Below are positions 47,939-57,671 of a stretch of 64,000 nt of DNA, one piece after another. The notes below the pieces were generated by a model. It did no database searches. It saw nothing but the letters and a program-made list of their open reading frames with translations, and was not told the origin of the DNA. The DNA comes from Mycolicibacterium komossense (GTDB lineage: Bacteria; Actinomycetota; Actinomycetes; Mycobacteriales; Mycobacteriaceae). Made by a program: the position numbers and the translations under genes. Every line of letters begins with the position of its first letter. The stretch's first letter is position 1. The DNA is taken from positions 1-64,000 of the forward strand of contig NZ_JACKTY010000030.1 of the NCBI RefSeq assembly GCF_025822605.1. Reading direction: 5' to 3'.

Positions 47939-48709
47939 ATGGCTCTACTAGGTGCGCACGTCGACTCCGAAGATCCGCTGGCGGCCGCCGAGGCCAACGG
48001 CGCGGAAGCTGTGCAGTTCTTCCTGGGCGATCCTCAGAGCTGGAAGAAACCGCCCCCGCACCCCAAAGCCGATGAGCTGCGCGCCACCGACCTGACCATC
48101 TATATCCACGCGCCGTATCTGGTCAATCTCGCCAGCACCAACAACAAGATCCGCATCCCCAGCCGCAAAATCCTGCAGCAGCATGCCGATGCGGCCGCCG
48201 ATATCGGCGCCAAGGGGTTGATCGTGCACGGCGGGCACGTCACCGCTAAGGATGACCCGGCAGTCGGCGTCGAGAACTGGCGTAAGGCCTTCGAGCGTCA
48301 GGAAGAGGCGGGCGGATTCCCGTTGCCGATCCTGATCGAGAACACCGCGGGCGGCGAGAATGCGATGGCTCGCAAGTTCGACCGTCTGGCCATGCTCTGG
48401 GATGCGGTCGGCCAGTATGAGCCCGGTTTCGTGCTCGACACCTGCCACGCCTGGGCCGGCGGTGAAGAACTCGCCGACATCGTCGACCGGGTCACGGCCA
48501 TCACCGGTCGAATCGATCTGGTGCACGCCAACAACTCCCGCGATGGCTTCGACTCGGGCGCGGACCGGCACGCCAACTTCGACTCGGGCACCTTCGACTC
48601 CGACCTGATCGCCAGCGTCTGCCGCGACGCCGGCTCCGACGTGATCATCGAGACGCCGGGTGAAGGGCATCTGGCGGACCTGGAGTTCCTGCGCAAGCAG
48701 CTGCGCTAG
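47939..48709 (+). CDS. nfo: Deoxyribonuclease IV (endonuclease IV family)
   Basis: The protein has 256 residues. The metal-binding motifs are in order: LLGAHVD, IYIHAPYLVNLAS, LIVHGGHV, PILIENTAGG, FVLDTCHAWAGG, LVHANNSRDGFDSGADRHANF and VIIETPGEG. It cleaves 5' to abasic sites in base excision repair. Start ATG 47939 lies six bases after TAGGGT (47927-47932), overlapping the preceding stop. Confidence 0.92.
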   Translation: MALLGAHVDSEDPLAAAEANGAEAVQFFLGDPQSWKKPPPHPKADELRATDLTIYIHAPYLVNLASTNNKIRIPSRKILQQHADAAADIGAKGLIVHGGHVTAKDDPAVGVENWRKAFERQEEAGGFPLPILIENTAGGENAMARKFDRLAMLWDAVGQYEPGFVLDTCHAWAGGEELADIVDRVTAITGRIDLVHANNSRDGFDSGADRHANFDSGTFDSDLIASVCRDAGSDVIIETPGEGHLADLEFLRKQLR

Positions 48710-48714
48710 TCAGT

Positions 48715-48805
48715 GCTCGATTGCGCCACTCCTCCTCATCGCTCGTGCCTCGCTCTGCATCGGTCGTGACGCTAGGCTCGATTGCGCCACTCCTCCTCAT
48801 CGCTC
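48715..48805. repeat. 30-bp direct repeat pair after nfo
   Basis: Copies at 48715-48744 and 48776-48805 are identical (GCTCGATTGCGCCACTCC, ending CTCATCGCTC). The intervening 48737-48766 segment recurs exactly at 53311-53340. The second copy extends one base into the end of the DUF2771 gene on the minus strand (stop at 48805). Confidence 0.85.
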
Positions 48806-49299
48806 TAGGACGCCCAGTCCGTCCGCACCGACCACTCGGCATGCGGGGCCTCGTGCAACTCGCCGTTCTGGTCGACCACCAGCGTCAGGAGCTGCACCGT
48901 GAATCCCGTCATTCGGCCGCGATGCGGGTCGACGGTCGGGATCGTCACCGCCAGGCGCGAATTCGGGCGGAACGAGGTGATCGTTGTATTCGCGGGATCC
49001 TGGTACACCTGCATCAGCCGCCACGGCGCGGCGCCGATCTGCTCGGGCACCGACAGCTGCACCGGGTTGCGCTCGTCGACGACGAGTTGGCCCTGAGCCT
49101 GCGGGGTCTGACAGTCATCGAGGTTCAACACATTGCAGTACAGGAAGGGGCCGACGCGGGTCAGCTGTCCGCGGGTGTAGGCACTGATCTGAAGTTGATC
49201 GGGGGCGGCGTCGCGGGCCAGCAGCCATGCGCCGATGCCCAGGCCGGCCGACGCCAGCACCACGACGACGGCCAGTACTGCGGCGACGGCGCGGTTCAT
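48805..49299 (-). CDS. DUF2771 family exported protein (Rv0875c-like)
   Basis: ATG 49299 gives 164 residues, with one N-terminal hydrophobic anchor (AVAAVLAVVVVLASAGLGIGAWLL), followed by an extracytoplasmic domain with QLQISAYTRGQLTRVGP and two Cys (CNVLNLDDC). ATG overlaps the MFS gene stop (ATGA). Function unknown. Confidence 0.85.
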   Translation of the reverse strand: MNRAVAAVLAVVVVLASAGLGIGAWLLARDAAPDQLQISAYTRGQLTRVGPFLYCNVLNLDDCQTPQAQGQLVVDERNPVQLSVPEQIGAAPWRLMQVYQDPANTTITSFRPNSRLAVTIPTVDPHRGRMTGFTVQLLTLVVDQNGELHEAPHAEWSVRTDWAS

Positions 49300-50825
49300 T
49301 CCTGCTCCGCCATCACAGGCCGGTTTCCGCCGAGGCCCGGGATCAGGGAGTCCCCGCGGAAGCTGACGATGGTCTGCGCCAGCCCGGGGATCAGCAGTGC
49401 GGTGATCGCGGTGAACCCGACCCACAGCTCGGTGTAGACCAGCACGCCGAGCGCCCCACCCATCACCCAGGCCAGCTGCAGGAACGACTCCGAGCGGCCG
49501 AACGCCGAGGCCCTGGACTCTTCCGGCAGATCGTCCTGCAGCGAGGCGTCGAGCGACGCCTTGGCGATGGCGGATGAGCCAGATGTGACGAGTGCCGCGA
49601 AGGCCGCCACGAACAGGTTGCCGGTCAGCGCGGTCAGCAGTGCCACCACCGCTACCGCAGTCGTAGCGCGGACCACCAGCACCGAGGGTCGGCCCAGCTT
49701 GAGTCGGGCGGCGGTGAAGTTACCCGCGAAGTTGCCGACCCCGGCCGCCGCCCCGATCAGGCCGAGGATGCCCAGCTGTACCCAGCCGCTGGCGTCGTGC
49801 GCCTTGGCGACGAATGCCGGGTAGAGGAATAAGAAGCCGACCATCGCCTTGATGGTGCAGTTGCCCCACAGCGAGGTGATGATGTTGCGGCCCAACGGTT
49901 GTCGCAGTGAACTGCGCGTCGGGGCGGTGTGGTCGTGATAGCTCAACGTGGTCGGCACCTCACCGGCGGTGACCTCGACCCAGGCCGGGATCTGCATCGC
50001 CAGCCACGCACCGACCAACGTCACGCCGATCACCACGAACAAGGCGCCGGGCAGATGCGCGGTTTTGGTGAACGCGTACTCGAAACCGGCGGCGATCCCG
50101 CCGCCGACGATGGTGCCGCCCAACAATCCGAAGACTGTCAGCCGTGAATTGACCCGCACCAAGTCGATCGTCGGGGGCATCACGCGCGGTGTCACCGCGC
50201 TGCGCAGCACTGAGAACGACTTCGACAGCACCATCATCCCCAGGGCGCACGGATAGAGCACCCAGGACGGGAAGCTGCCCGTCGTGCTGTCGTAATTGGT
50301 GATCAGGATCAGCGCCAGCACGGTGCGCAGGCCGAAGGACAGCGCCAACGCCACCCGCCGCCCGTGCTGCAGCTTGTCCAGTGCGGGACCGATCAGTGGG
50401 GCGATCACCGCGAACGGCGCGATGGTGATGAGCAGATACAAGGCGACCTTGCTCTTGCTCTCACCCGAGGCCGCGGCGAAGAACAAGGTGTTCGCCAAGG
50501 CGACCGCCATCGCCGCGTCCACGGCGAAGTTGGCGATCACCGGCCAGGTGAGCGCGGTCAGGCCGGACTTGTCGGCGCCGTCGGCGGTCGCGGCGCGGTG
50601 CACGAGCCCGTACATCCGCGAGCCCATTTCCCGGCTGCGCAGCGCGGCGGCGCGGGTGACGGTGACCTTGTGGGCCGCTGCCGCTCGGGCGTCGGCGTCG
50701 TCAGTGTGCTGGGTCCGGCGGTCGTGGTCATCGTGCAGAGGCGGCAGATAACGGTTGGAGCTGGGCGTGGGTGTCGATCGATGCTGGCTGCGGTAGGGCG
50801 GCTCGTCGCTCGGGTAATTCGCCAT
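49296..50825 (-). CDS. Major facilitator superfamily transporter (Rv0876c-like)
   Basis: ATG 50825 gives 509 residues. A polar 70-residue N-terminus precedes about 12 transmembrane helices, starting WPVIANFAVDAAMAVALANTL. The conserved PLIGPALDKLQHGRRVAL loop between helices 2 and 3 is typical of MFS. The DUF2771 partner is translationally coupled, so they probably act together. The transported compound is unknown. Confidence 0.85.
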   Translation of the reverse strand: MANYPSDEPPYRSQHRSTPTPSSNRYLPPLHDDHDRRTQHTDDADARAAAAHKVTVTRAAALRSREMGSRMYGLVHRAATADGADKSGLTALTWPVIANFAVDAAMAVALANTLFFAAASGESKSKVALYLLITIAPFAVIAPLIGPALDKLQHGRRVALALSFGLRTVLALILITNYDSTTGSFPSWVLYPCALGMMVLSKSFSVLRSAVTPRVMPPTIDLVRVNSRLTVFGLLGGTIVGGGIAAGFEYAFTKTAHLPGALFVVIGVTLVGAWLAMQIPAWVEVTAGEVPTTLSYHDHTAPTRSSLRQPLGRNIITSLWGNCTIKAMVGFLFLYPAFVAKAHDASGWVQLGILGLIGAAAGVGNFAGNFTAARLKLGRPSVLVVRATTAVAVVALLTALTGNLFVAAFAALVTSGSSAIAKASLDASLQDDLPEESRASAFGRSESFLQLAWVMGGALGVLVYTELWVGFTAITALLIPGLAQTIVSFRGDSLIPGLGGNRPVMAEQE

Positions 50826-50958
50826 CCCGGGGTGCTCACCACCCGGGCGCTCACTCCGCCGTCCTGACACCCCGCCAATTGTTCCCTATCGGCCGCTGGC
50901 TCGGCGGGCAGGCGACCGGTGTGGCTGGCGCGGGTTGTCTCAGGCAAGATGGGGGGCG

Positions 50959-51705
50959 ATGGAAAGCATGACCGAATCCGCCGATCAGACCGCCGCAGCG
51001 GTCCTCACCGATGCCGTCGGCGCTGCCCGAGCAGCGGTGACGGAGTTCAGCGGCGACACTGTAGGCGAGTACCTCGGGATGACCTACGAGGACCCGACGG
51101 CGGCTACGCATCGGTTTCTCGCGAATCTCCCCGGCTATCAGGGCTGGCAGTGGGCGGTCGTCGTGGCCGCGTATCCCGGTGCCGACCACGCCACCATCAG
51201 TGAGGTCGTCCTGGTTCCCGGGCCGACTGCGCTGTTGGCGCCGCAGTGGGTGCCGTGGGAGGAACGAGTCAAACCCGGTGACCTCGGTCCGGGCGATCTG
51301 CTTTCACCGCCCACCGACGACCCGCGCCTGGTTCCCGGCTACACCCTCTCCGGTGACCCCGAGGTCGACGACGTCGTCGTGGAGCTCGGGCTGGGCCGGC
51401 GTCAGGTGATGAGCAGCTGGGGCCGCGACGATGCCGCGCAGCGCTGGCATGACGGCGACTACGGTCCCGAGTCGGCGATGGCGCGATCCACGAAACGGAT
51501 CTGCCGCGACTGCGGTTTCTTTCTGCCGCTGGCCGGTTCGCTCGGATCGATGTTCGGCGTCTGCGGGAACGCCATGGCCGCCGACGGCCACGTCGTCGAC
51601 TGCACCTTTGGGTGCGGCGCACATTCTGATACTCCGGCTCCGGCGGGCACCGGCTCACCGTTGTACGAGCCGTTCGACGACGGCGTCCTCGAGGTGACCG
51701 ACTAG
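50959..51705 (+). CDS. DUF3027 family protein (Rv0877-like)
   Basis: The protein has 248 residues from ATG 50959 (an in-frame ATG at 50935 is possible). GYQGWQWAVVVAAYPGADHATISEVVLVPG and APQWVPWEERVKPGDLGPGDLL are characteristic of the family, and a C-terminal zinc-binding cluster (ICRDCGFFLPL, FGVCGNAM, CTFGCGAHSD) is visible. Function unknown. It is divergent from the MFS gene. Confidence 0.85.
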   Translation: MESMTESADQTAAAVLTDAVGAARAAVTEFSGDTVGEYLGMTYEDPTAATHRFLANLPGYQGWQWAVVVAAYPGADHATISEVVLVPGPTALLAPQWVPWEERVKPGDLGPGDLLSPPTDDPRLVPGYTLSGDPEVDDVVVELGLGRRQVMSSWGRDDAAQRWHDGDYGPESAMARSTKRICRDCGFFLPLAGSLGSMFGVCGNAMAADGHVVDCTFGCGAHSDTPAPAGTGSPLYEPFDDGVLEVTD

Positions 51706-51998
51706 GGCGCTTTCCGGGTTAGCCCGGTTTGCGCCCCGCGTGCTCCGCGGTTCGCCGCGCTGCGTTGCCACAGGAATATCGAGGTTCCCAGTATTCCGAC
51801 GCCCAGACCGGCGATGGTGACGGGGCGCCACGTCTCCAACGCCGGTACGGCGAACGCCGCGATCGTGGCGATCAACCAGGCGACGGCGCCTGTGGCGATG
51901 ACCGGCCACTGCTCCTGGAGACGGGCAGGCAGCGGTGGTGGTTCGACGGGCAAGGAGCCACCAGGCTGGGCGGACGACGGCTTGAAAGGCATTGCCAT
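51702..51998 (-). CDS. DUF2530 family small membrane protein (Rv0879c-like)
   Basis: The protein has 98 residues (or 96 from ATG 51992). Two transmembrane helices ([20 protein letters not shown] and [19 protein letters not shown]) and a basic tail. Its stop codon overlaps the DUF3027 stop on the other strand. Unknown role. Confidence 0.8.
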   Translation of the reverse strand: MAMPFKPSSAQPGGSLPVEPPPLPARLQEQWPVIATGAVAWLIATIAAFAVPALETWRPVTIAGLGVGILGTSIFLWQRSAANRGARGAQTGLTRKAP

Positions 51999-52053
51999 CC
52001 AAAGTAACCGATCGGCGAGCCGGTGTCGCCTCCCTTGTCGTATTGTTTGCGGT

Positions 52054-52485
52054 GTGAAAGATGTGGACACCCGGCTTGCCGGCGATCTATCTTTGGCGGT
52101 TGTCCGACTTGCCCGGCAATTGCGCTTTCGCCGACCCGAATCTCCGGTGTCGCTGTCACAATTATCGGCCCTGTCGACTTTGCATAAAGAAGGCGCGATG
52201 ACACCGGGAGCGTTAGCGGTGCGGGAGCGGGTTCGCCCCCCGTCGATGACCCGGGTGGTCGCTGCGCTGGCCGATCTCGGTCTCGTCGCGCGCACTGCCC
52301 ACCCGGTGGACGGTCGGCAGGTGCTGGTGTCGGTGTCGGATGCCGGAGTCGACCTCGTGGAGTCCGAACGCCGCGCCAGCCAGGAGTGGCTCCGGCGCCG
52401 GCTGGCGGCACTGAATCACGACGAGCGCGCGACCCTGCTGCGGGCCGCCGATCTGATGTCCGCCATCGTTGATGAAAGCGCTTGA
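52054..52485 (+). CDS. MarR family transcriptional regulator (Rv0880-like)
   Basis: GTG 52054 gives 143 residues, the same length as Rv0880. Winged-helix core: [21 protein letters not shown] and [20 protein letters not shown] are the recognition helix region, and [20 protein letters not shown] the wing. TATTGT ends seven bases before GTG, so the message is leaderless. It probably autoregulates, and its stop overlaps the next start. Confidence 0.9.
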   Translation: MKDVDTRLAGDLSLAVVRLARQLRFRRPESPVSLSQLSALSTLHKEGAMTPGALAVRERVRPPSMTRVVAALADLGLVARTAHPVDGRQVLVSVSDAGVDLVESERRASQEWLRRRLAALNHDERATLLRAADLMSAIVDESA

Positions 52486-53294
52486 CTATCAACGTAATCG
52501 ACGTTGACGACCCCGCCGATCACCGGCTGGACGACTTCCGTGACCTCAACAGTGTCGATCGCCGCCCCGATCTGCCGTCGGGCAAGGGCCTGGTGATCGC
52601 CGAGGGTGTGCTTGTCGTGGCGCGCATGGTGGCCTCGCGCTTCACCCCGCACGCCATGCTCGGCACCGACCGTCGGCTGACCGAACTGGCACCGGATCTC
52701 GCCGGCGTGCCGGCGCCCTACTACCGGGCCAGTGTCGAGGTGATGGCCGAAGTGGTCGGCTTTCACCTGAACCGCGGCGTGCTGGCTGCCGCCCGGCGAC
52801 CGGCCGAACTGTCGCTCGCCGAGGTGTGCGAGGGGGCGCGGACGCTCGCCGTCCTCGAGGGCGTGAACGACCACGAGAATCTCGGCTCGATCTTCCGCAA
52901 TGCCGCGGGCCTCGATGTCGATGCGGTGGTCTTCGGGCAGGGCTGCGCCGATCCGCTGTACCGCCGCGCGGTCCGGGTGTCGATGGGGCATGTCCTGCTG
53001 GTGCCCTTCGCCAGAGCGCAGAACTGGCCGAGTGATCTTTATCGATTGCGGGACAACGGCTTTCGGCTGCTGGCGATGACGCCTCAGTCCGGGGCCAAGC
53101 CGTTGTCGACGGTGATGGGAGAGCTCGTCGACGAGCGGGTGGCGATCCTGATGGGAGCCGAGGGACCCGGATTGACCGAGCAGTCGCTGCGGGCCAGCGA
53201 CGCCAAGGTGCGGATCCAGATGGCCCGGGGTACCGATTCGCTCAACGTCGCGACGGCCGCCGCGCTGGCTTTCTATGAGCGAACTCGGTCCTGA
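52482..53294 (+). CDS. SpoU/TrmH-family RNA 2'-O-methyltransferase (Rv0881-like)
   Basis: The protein has 270 residues with a TTG start overlapping the MarR stop (TTGA). The N-terminal substrate-binding domain is followed by the SPOUT knot: [20 protein letters not shown] (motif 1), [15 protein letters not shown] (motif 2) and [22 protein letters not shown] (motif 3). The RNA target is not predictable here. Confidence 0.9.
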   Translation: MTINVIDVDDPADHRLDDFRDLNSVDRRPDLPSGKGLVIAEGVLVVARMVASRFTPHAMLGTDRRLTELAPDLAGVPAPYYRASVEVMAEVVGFHLNRGVLAAARRPAELSLAEVCEGARTLAVLEGVNDHENLGSIFRNAAGLDVDAVVFGQGCADPLYRRAVRVSMGHVLLVPFARAQNWPSDLYRLRDNGFRLLAMTPQSGAKPLSTVMGELVDERVAILMGAEGPGLTEQSLRASDAKVRIQMARGTDSLNVATAAALAFYERTRS

Positions 53295-53310
53295 TTGCAG
53301 TGCTTCTCCG

Positions 53311-53340
53311 CATCGCTCGTGCCTCGCTCTGCATCGGTCG
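53311..53340. repeat. Second copy of an intergenic 30-bp repeat
   Basis: Identical to 48737-48766 (CATCGCTCGTGCCTCGCTC, ending GCATCGGTCG). It lies 17 bases after the methyltransferase stop and just before the next gene's -10 hexamer. Confidence 0.85.
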
Positions 53341-53358
53341 CCCGGCTAAGCTCACGCC

Positions 53359-53637
53359 GTGACCGACGATTCGACTCCCTGGGGTACCGGTCTGACCGTC
53401 GCGGCGTTCGCCGCCCTGGTCACCGGCGCGGCCATCATCGTGCTCAGCATGGGACTGAGTCGGGTGCACCTGTTGCTGGTGGTCGGCCTGAATCTGGTTG
53501 CCGTCGGCGGGTTGGCGCCCACAGTATGGGGGTGGCGGCACCGCCCGGTCTGGCGCTGGTTCGTCCTCGGCTCCGGGGTCGGGGTGGCCGTGGCGTGGCT
53601 GGCGCTGATCGGGCTTGCCGCGTCGGGTTTGCTCTAG
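53359..53637 (+). CDS. DUF2537 family small membrane protein (Rv0882-like)
   Basis: The protein has 92 residues, GTG start, three hydrophobic helices (LTVAAFAALVTGAAIIVLSM, VHLLLVVGLNLVAVGGLAP, RWFVLGSGVGVAVAWLALIG). TAAGCT (53347-53352) is six bases upstream. Unknown function; it precedes sepH convergently. Confidence 0.82.
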   Translation: MTDDSTPWGTGLTVAAFAALVTGAAIIVLSMGLSRVHLLLVVGLNLVAVGGLAPTVWGWRHRPVWRWFVLGSGVGVAVAWLALIGLAASGLL

Positions 53638-53640
53638 ACG

Positions 53641-54420
53641 CTAACGATCGCCGCTGGAGCGCACACCCAGCAGCACATCTTCCCAAGCCGGCACAACGGG
53701 CTTGCTCTTGCGGGCACGTGCCGCCGGCCGCGGGCTTTCGGTAGCGGGCTCGGGGGCCGGCTCGGTGACGATCGGATGCTCGACGGCGTCGAAGTCGAGT
53801 TGGGCCACCCGCGCGACGGGGCGAAGGACCCGTTCGAAGCTGGGGTCGATCAGCTCGGTGGCGGCCTCGTCGGCGGCGGTGACAGTGCCGCCGTGCGCGC
53901 CGGGGGTGAAGCGGAAGTGAGCCAAATTGTCGGACTTACCGGCCTTCCAGGCCAGCTGAACCGTCCAGCGGCTGTCCTCGTTGCGCCAGGCATCCCAGTT
54001 GAGTACGTCGGGGTTGAGGCCGCGCGAGATCAGTGCGCTGGTGACCGCCTCCAGCAGCGTCAGCACTGCGGGTCCGTCGGCCAGCACCGGATGGGCCGCG
54101 GTGGCCAGCTCCGCGGCGCGCGAGCGTTCCAGCAGGACGGGGTGGGCGAATCGTTCGATCCGCGAGATGTCGGCATCGGCCTGCTGTGCCAGTTGCTCGA
54201 CGGACGCGCCGGCACGGATCCGGGCCTGGATCTCCTTGGGAGTCAGCACACTCTTGACCTCGATGTCGATTTGAGTCTGGTTCAGCCGGACCAGGTCACC
54301 ACGCACCGCGGCGCGCAGTCGGTCATCCACCCGGAGCCGGTATTTCTGGGTCGGATCATCCCCTTCGCAGAGGATATGTCGGCCATCGACGTCGAGCCCT
54401 ACCACCTTGAGATCCGGCAT
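53641..54420 (-). CDS. sepH: Septation protein SepH (DUF3071, Rv0883c-like)
   Basis: The protein has 259 residues from ATG 54420. The N-terminal DUF3071/HTH part (MPDLKVVGLDVDGRHILCEG, then ALTPKEIQARIRAGAS-like VLTPKEIQARIRAGAS and VEQLAQQADADISRIERFA) is conserved. SepH stimulates FtsZ assembly in actinobacteria. TAAGGT precedes ATG by seven bases (leaderless). Confidence 0.9.
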   Translation of the reverse strand: MPDLKVVGLDVDGRHILCEGDDPTQKYRLRVDDRLRAAVRGDLVRLNQTQIDIEVKSVLTPKEIQARIRAGASVEQLAQQADADISRIERFAHPVLLERSRAAELATAAHPVLADGPAVLTLLEAVTSALISRGLNPDVLNWDAWRNEDSRWTVQLAWKAGKSDNLAHFRFTPGAHGGTVTAADEAATELIDPSFERVLRPVARVAQLDFDAVEHPIVTEPAPEPATESPRPAARARKSKPVVPAWEDVLLGVRSSGDR

Positions 54421-54498
54421 ATGGCGGACCTTACTGCAGGACAGGGCATGTTTCGGGCTGACACGCTGCAAAGATCACAGGCAGATTACGGCCCGGCC

Positions 54499-54634
54499 GA
54501 TGGTCTCGCTCCTCAGCGGCTCGTTCCTCGCCGCATCGGTCGACTCGACGGTCCGATGGTCTCGCTCTTCAGCGGCTCGTTCCTCGCCGCATCGGTCGAC
54601 TCGACGGTCCGATGGTCTCGCTCCTCAGCGGCTC
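54499..54634. repeat. 56-bp tandem repeat (about 2.4 copies) between sepH and serC
   Basis: Units start at 54499, 54555 and 54611 (GATGGTCTCGCTC, CAGCGGCTCGTTCCTCG and CCGCATCGGTCGACTCGACG in order), nearly identical. It shares GCATCGGTCG and the CTCGTxCCTCG core with the repeats at 48737 and 53311. It has no spacer variation like a CRISPR and could be a VNTR. Confidence 0.85.
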
Positions 54635-54643
54635 TGGCGGGAT

Positions 54644-55783
<1,140 letters not shown>

Positions 55784-56548
55784 CTACTGAGTCAGAATGC
55801 GGTGCCCGTCGGCGGTTACCGCGACGGTGTGCTCACTGTGTGCAGCGCGGGCGCCCGTGGCCGTGCGCAGGGTCCAGCCGTCGGAGTCGTGCACGTAGTC
55901 GTCGGTGCCATCGCCGATCAGCATCGGCTCGATCGCAATCACCAGACCCGGCCGCAGCCGCATCCCCTTCCCGCGGCGGCCCTCGTTGGGGACGTGCGGG
56001 TCTTCGTGCATGGTGTGCCCGATGCCGTGGCCACCGTGATCGGCCAGCATTCCGTACCCGGCTCGGCGTGCCGAACTGCTGATCGCGTAGCCGATATCGC
56101 CGAGGGTGTTGCCCGGTCGCACTGCCGCGATCCCTGCGGCCAGGGCGGCGTCGGTGGCTGCGATCAGTTCTGCGTCCCCGTCGCGGGGAGTGCCGACGAT
56201 GAAACTGCGGGCGGCATCACCGCACCAGCCGCCCAGCTTGGCGCCGAAATCGACCGACACCAGGTCGCCGTCGACGAGCTCCTGGTCGGTGGGGACGCCG
56301 TGGACGACGGCGTCGTTGACCGAGACGCACAACACGGCCGGAAACGGCGTCGGCGCCCAGTTCGGGTGATAGTTCAGGAACGGCGAGCCGGCCTGGTGGC
56401 GCATCAACACCCCGGCGGCCACCCGGTCCAGGTCGGCGGTCGTGCAGCCTGGGGCGGCGAAATCGACGACGGCCTGGAGGGCTTCGGCAACCACTGCCCC
56501 TGCTCTGGCCATGGCGTTGACCTCGGTCTCGGTCTTCAACTGGACCAT
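55784..56548 (-). CDS. map: Type I methionine aminopeptidase
   Basis: The protein has 254 residues. Metal ligands: VSVDFGAKLGGWCGDAARSF (two Asp), GHGIGHTMHEDPHVPN (His), GLVIAIEPML (Glu) and SEHTVAV (Glu), with His in DAVVHGVP. Removes N-terminal Met co-translationally. It is 16 bases upstream of serC's gene in the reverse direction, so the two may be co-transcribed. Confidence 0.95.
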   Translation of the reverse strand: MVQLKTETEVNAMARAGAVVAEALQAVVDFAAPGCTTADLDRVAAGVLMRHQAGSPFLNYHPNWAPTPFPAVLCVSVNDAVVHGVPTDQELVDGDLVSVDFGAKLGGWCGDAARSFIVGTPRDGDAELIAATDAALAAGIAAVRPGNTLGDIGYAISSSARRAGYGMLADHGGHGIGHTMHEDPHVPNEGRRGKGMRLRPGLVIAIEPMLIGDGTDDYVHDSDGWTLRTATGARAAHSEHTVAVTADGHRILTQ

Positions 56549-56585
56549 GGGGATCTTCTTTCGGATTGGGCCTGGTTTTTATCCA

Positions 56586-56598
56586 GTACCTGCGGTAC
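56586..56598. promoter_or_regulatory. GTACC-N3-GGTAC inverted repeat
   Basis: A 5-base-arm palindrome midway between the divergent map and AurF-like genes. TetR-type operators often have this form; weak evidence. Confidence 0.3.
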
Positions 56599-56647
56599 CG
56601 TTTGGACAAGAGGCGGCTAAATGTAAACCTCACTTAGGAGGCTTCAC

Positions 56648-57664
56648 ATGGCGAGAACAAAGATGGTCCGGCGCTGGCGTCGCAATATGGATGTTGCCGA
56701 TGACCAGCAGTATGTCGACATGCTCAACACATTGTCCGAGGGCTCTGTGCGGCGCAACTTCAACCCGTACACCGACATCGACTGGAAGTCGCCGGAGTTC
56801 GCGGTGATCGACAACGACCCCCGCTGGATCCTGCCCGCGTCCGATCCGATCGGCAAGCACCCCTGGTATCAGGCCCAGTCGCAGGAACGGCAGATCAAGA
56901 TCGGCATGTGGCGTCAGGCCAATGTCGCCAAGGTCGGATTGCATTTCGAGTCGATTCTCATCCGCGGACTGATGGAGTACGCGTTTTGGGTGCCCAACGG
57001 CTCACCGGAGTACCGGTACTGCCTGCACGAGGCCACCGAAGAGTGCAACCACACCATGATGTTCCAGGAGATGGTCAACCACATCGGTGCCGACGTGCCC
57101 GGGATGCCGCGGCTGCTCAAGTGGGTCCAGCCGGCGATCCCGTTGGTCGCCGGGCCGCTGCCGATCCCGTTCTGGTTCGGCATCCTCGCGGGTGAGGAGC
57201 CCATCGACCACACCCAGAAGAACGTGCTGCGCGAGGGCAAGTCGCTGCATCCGATCATGGAGCGCGTGATGGCCATTCACGTCGCCGAGGAGGCCAGGCA
57301 CATCTCGTTCGCGCATGAGTACCTGCGCAAGCGGGTGCCGAACCTGCCGCGCCGCAAGCGGTTCTGGCTCTCGCTCTACGTGCCGGTGGTGATGAGGGTG
57401 CTGTGCTCGGCCATCATCGTGCCGCCGCGCGCATTCTGGAAAGAGTTCGACATCCCGCGCTCGGTGCGCAAGGAGATCTTCTTCAAGTCGCCCGAGTCCC
57501 GGCTCATGCTGCGCGACATGTTCGGCGACGTGCGGATGCTGGCCCACGACACCGGGCTGATGAACCCGGTGTCCAAACTGGTGTGGCGGATCTGCCGCAT
57601 CAACGGCCGGCCCAGTCGGTTCCGCAGCGAGCCGGCCCGTCAGCACCTGGTTTCGGTGGCCTAG
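56648..57664 (+). CDS. AurF-like diiron oxygenase (Rv0885-like)
   Basis: The protein has 338 residues. Helical bundle with metal ligands in LHFESILIRGLMEYAFW (Glu), CLHEATEECNHTMMFQEM (Glu, His) and AIHVAEEARHISFAHEYL (Glu, Glu, His), the diiron pattern of p-aminobenzoate N-oxygenase relatives. AGGAGG precedes ATG 56648. Seven bases separate it from fprB, a possible electron donor. Confidence 0.88.
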   Translation: MARTKMVRRWRRNMDVADDQQYVDMLNTLSEGSVRRNFNPYTDIDWKSPEFAVIDNDPRWILPASDPIGKHPWYQAQSQERQIKIGMWRQANVAKVGLHFESILIRGLMEYAFWVPNGSPEYRYCLHEATEECNHTMMFQEMVNHIGADVPGMPRLLKWVQPAIPLVAGPLPIPFWFGILAGEEPIDHTQKNVLREGKSLHPIMERVMAIHVAEEARHISFAHEYLRKRVPNLPRRKRFWLSLYVPVVMRVLCSAIIVPPRAFWKEFDIPRSVRKEIFFKSPESRLMLRDMFGDVRMLAHDTGLMNPVSKLVWRICRINGRPSRFRSEPARQHLVSVA

Positions 57665-57671
57665 AGCCGGC

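Noticed and set aside
54499-54634. CRISPR array
   Set aside because: The 56-bp units are contiguous and nearly identical with no variable spacers, and no cas genes are in the window.
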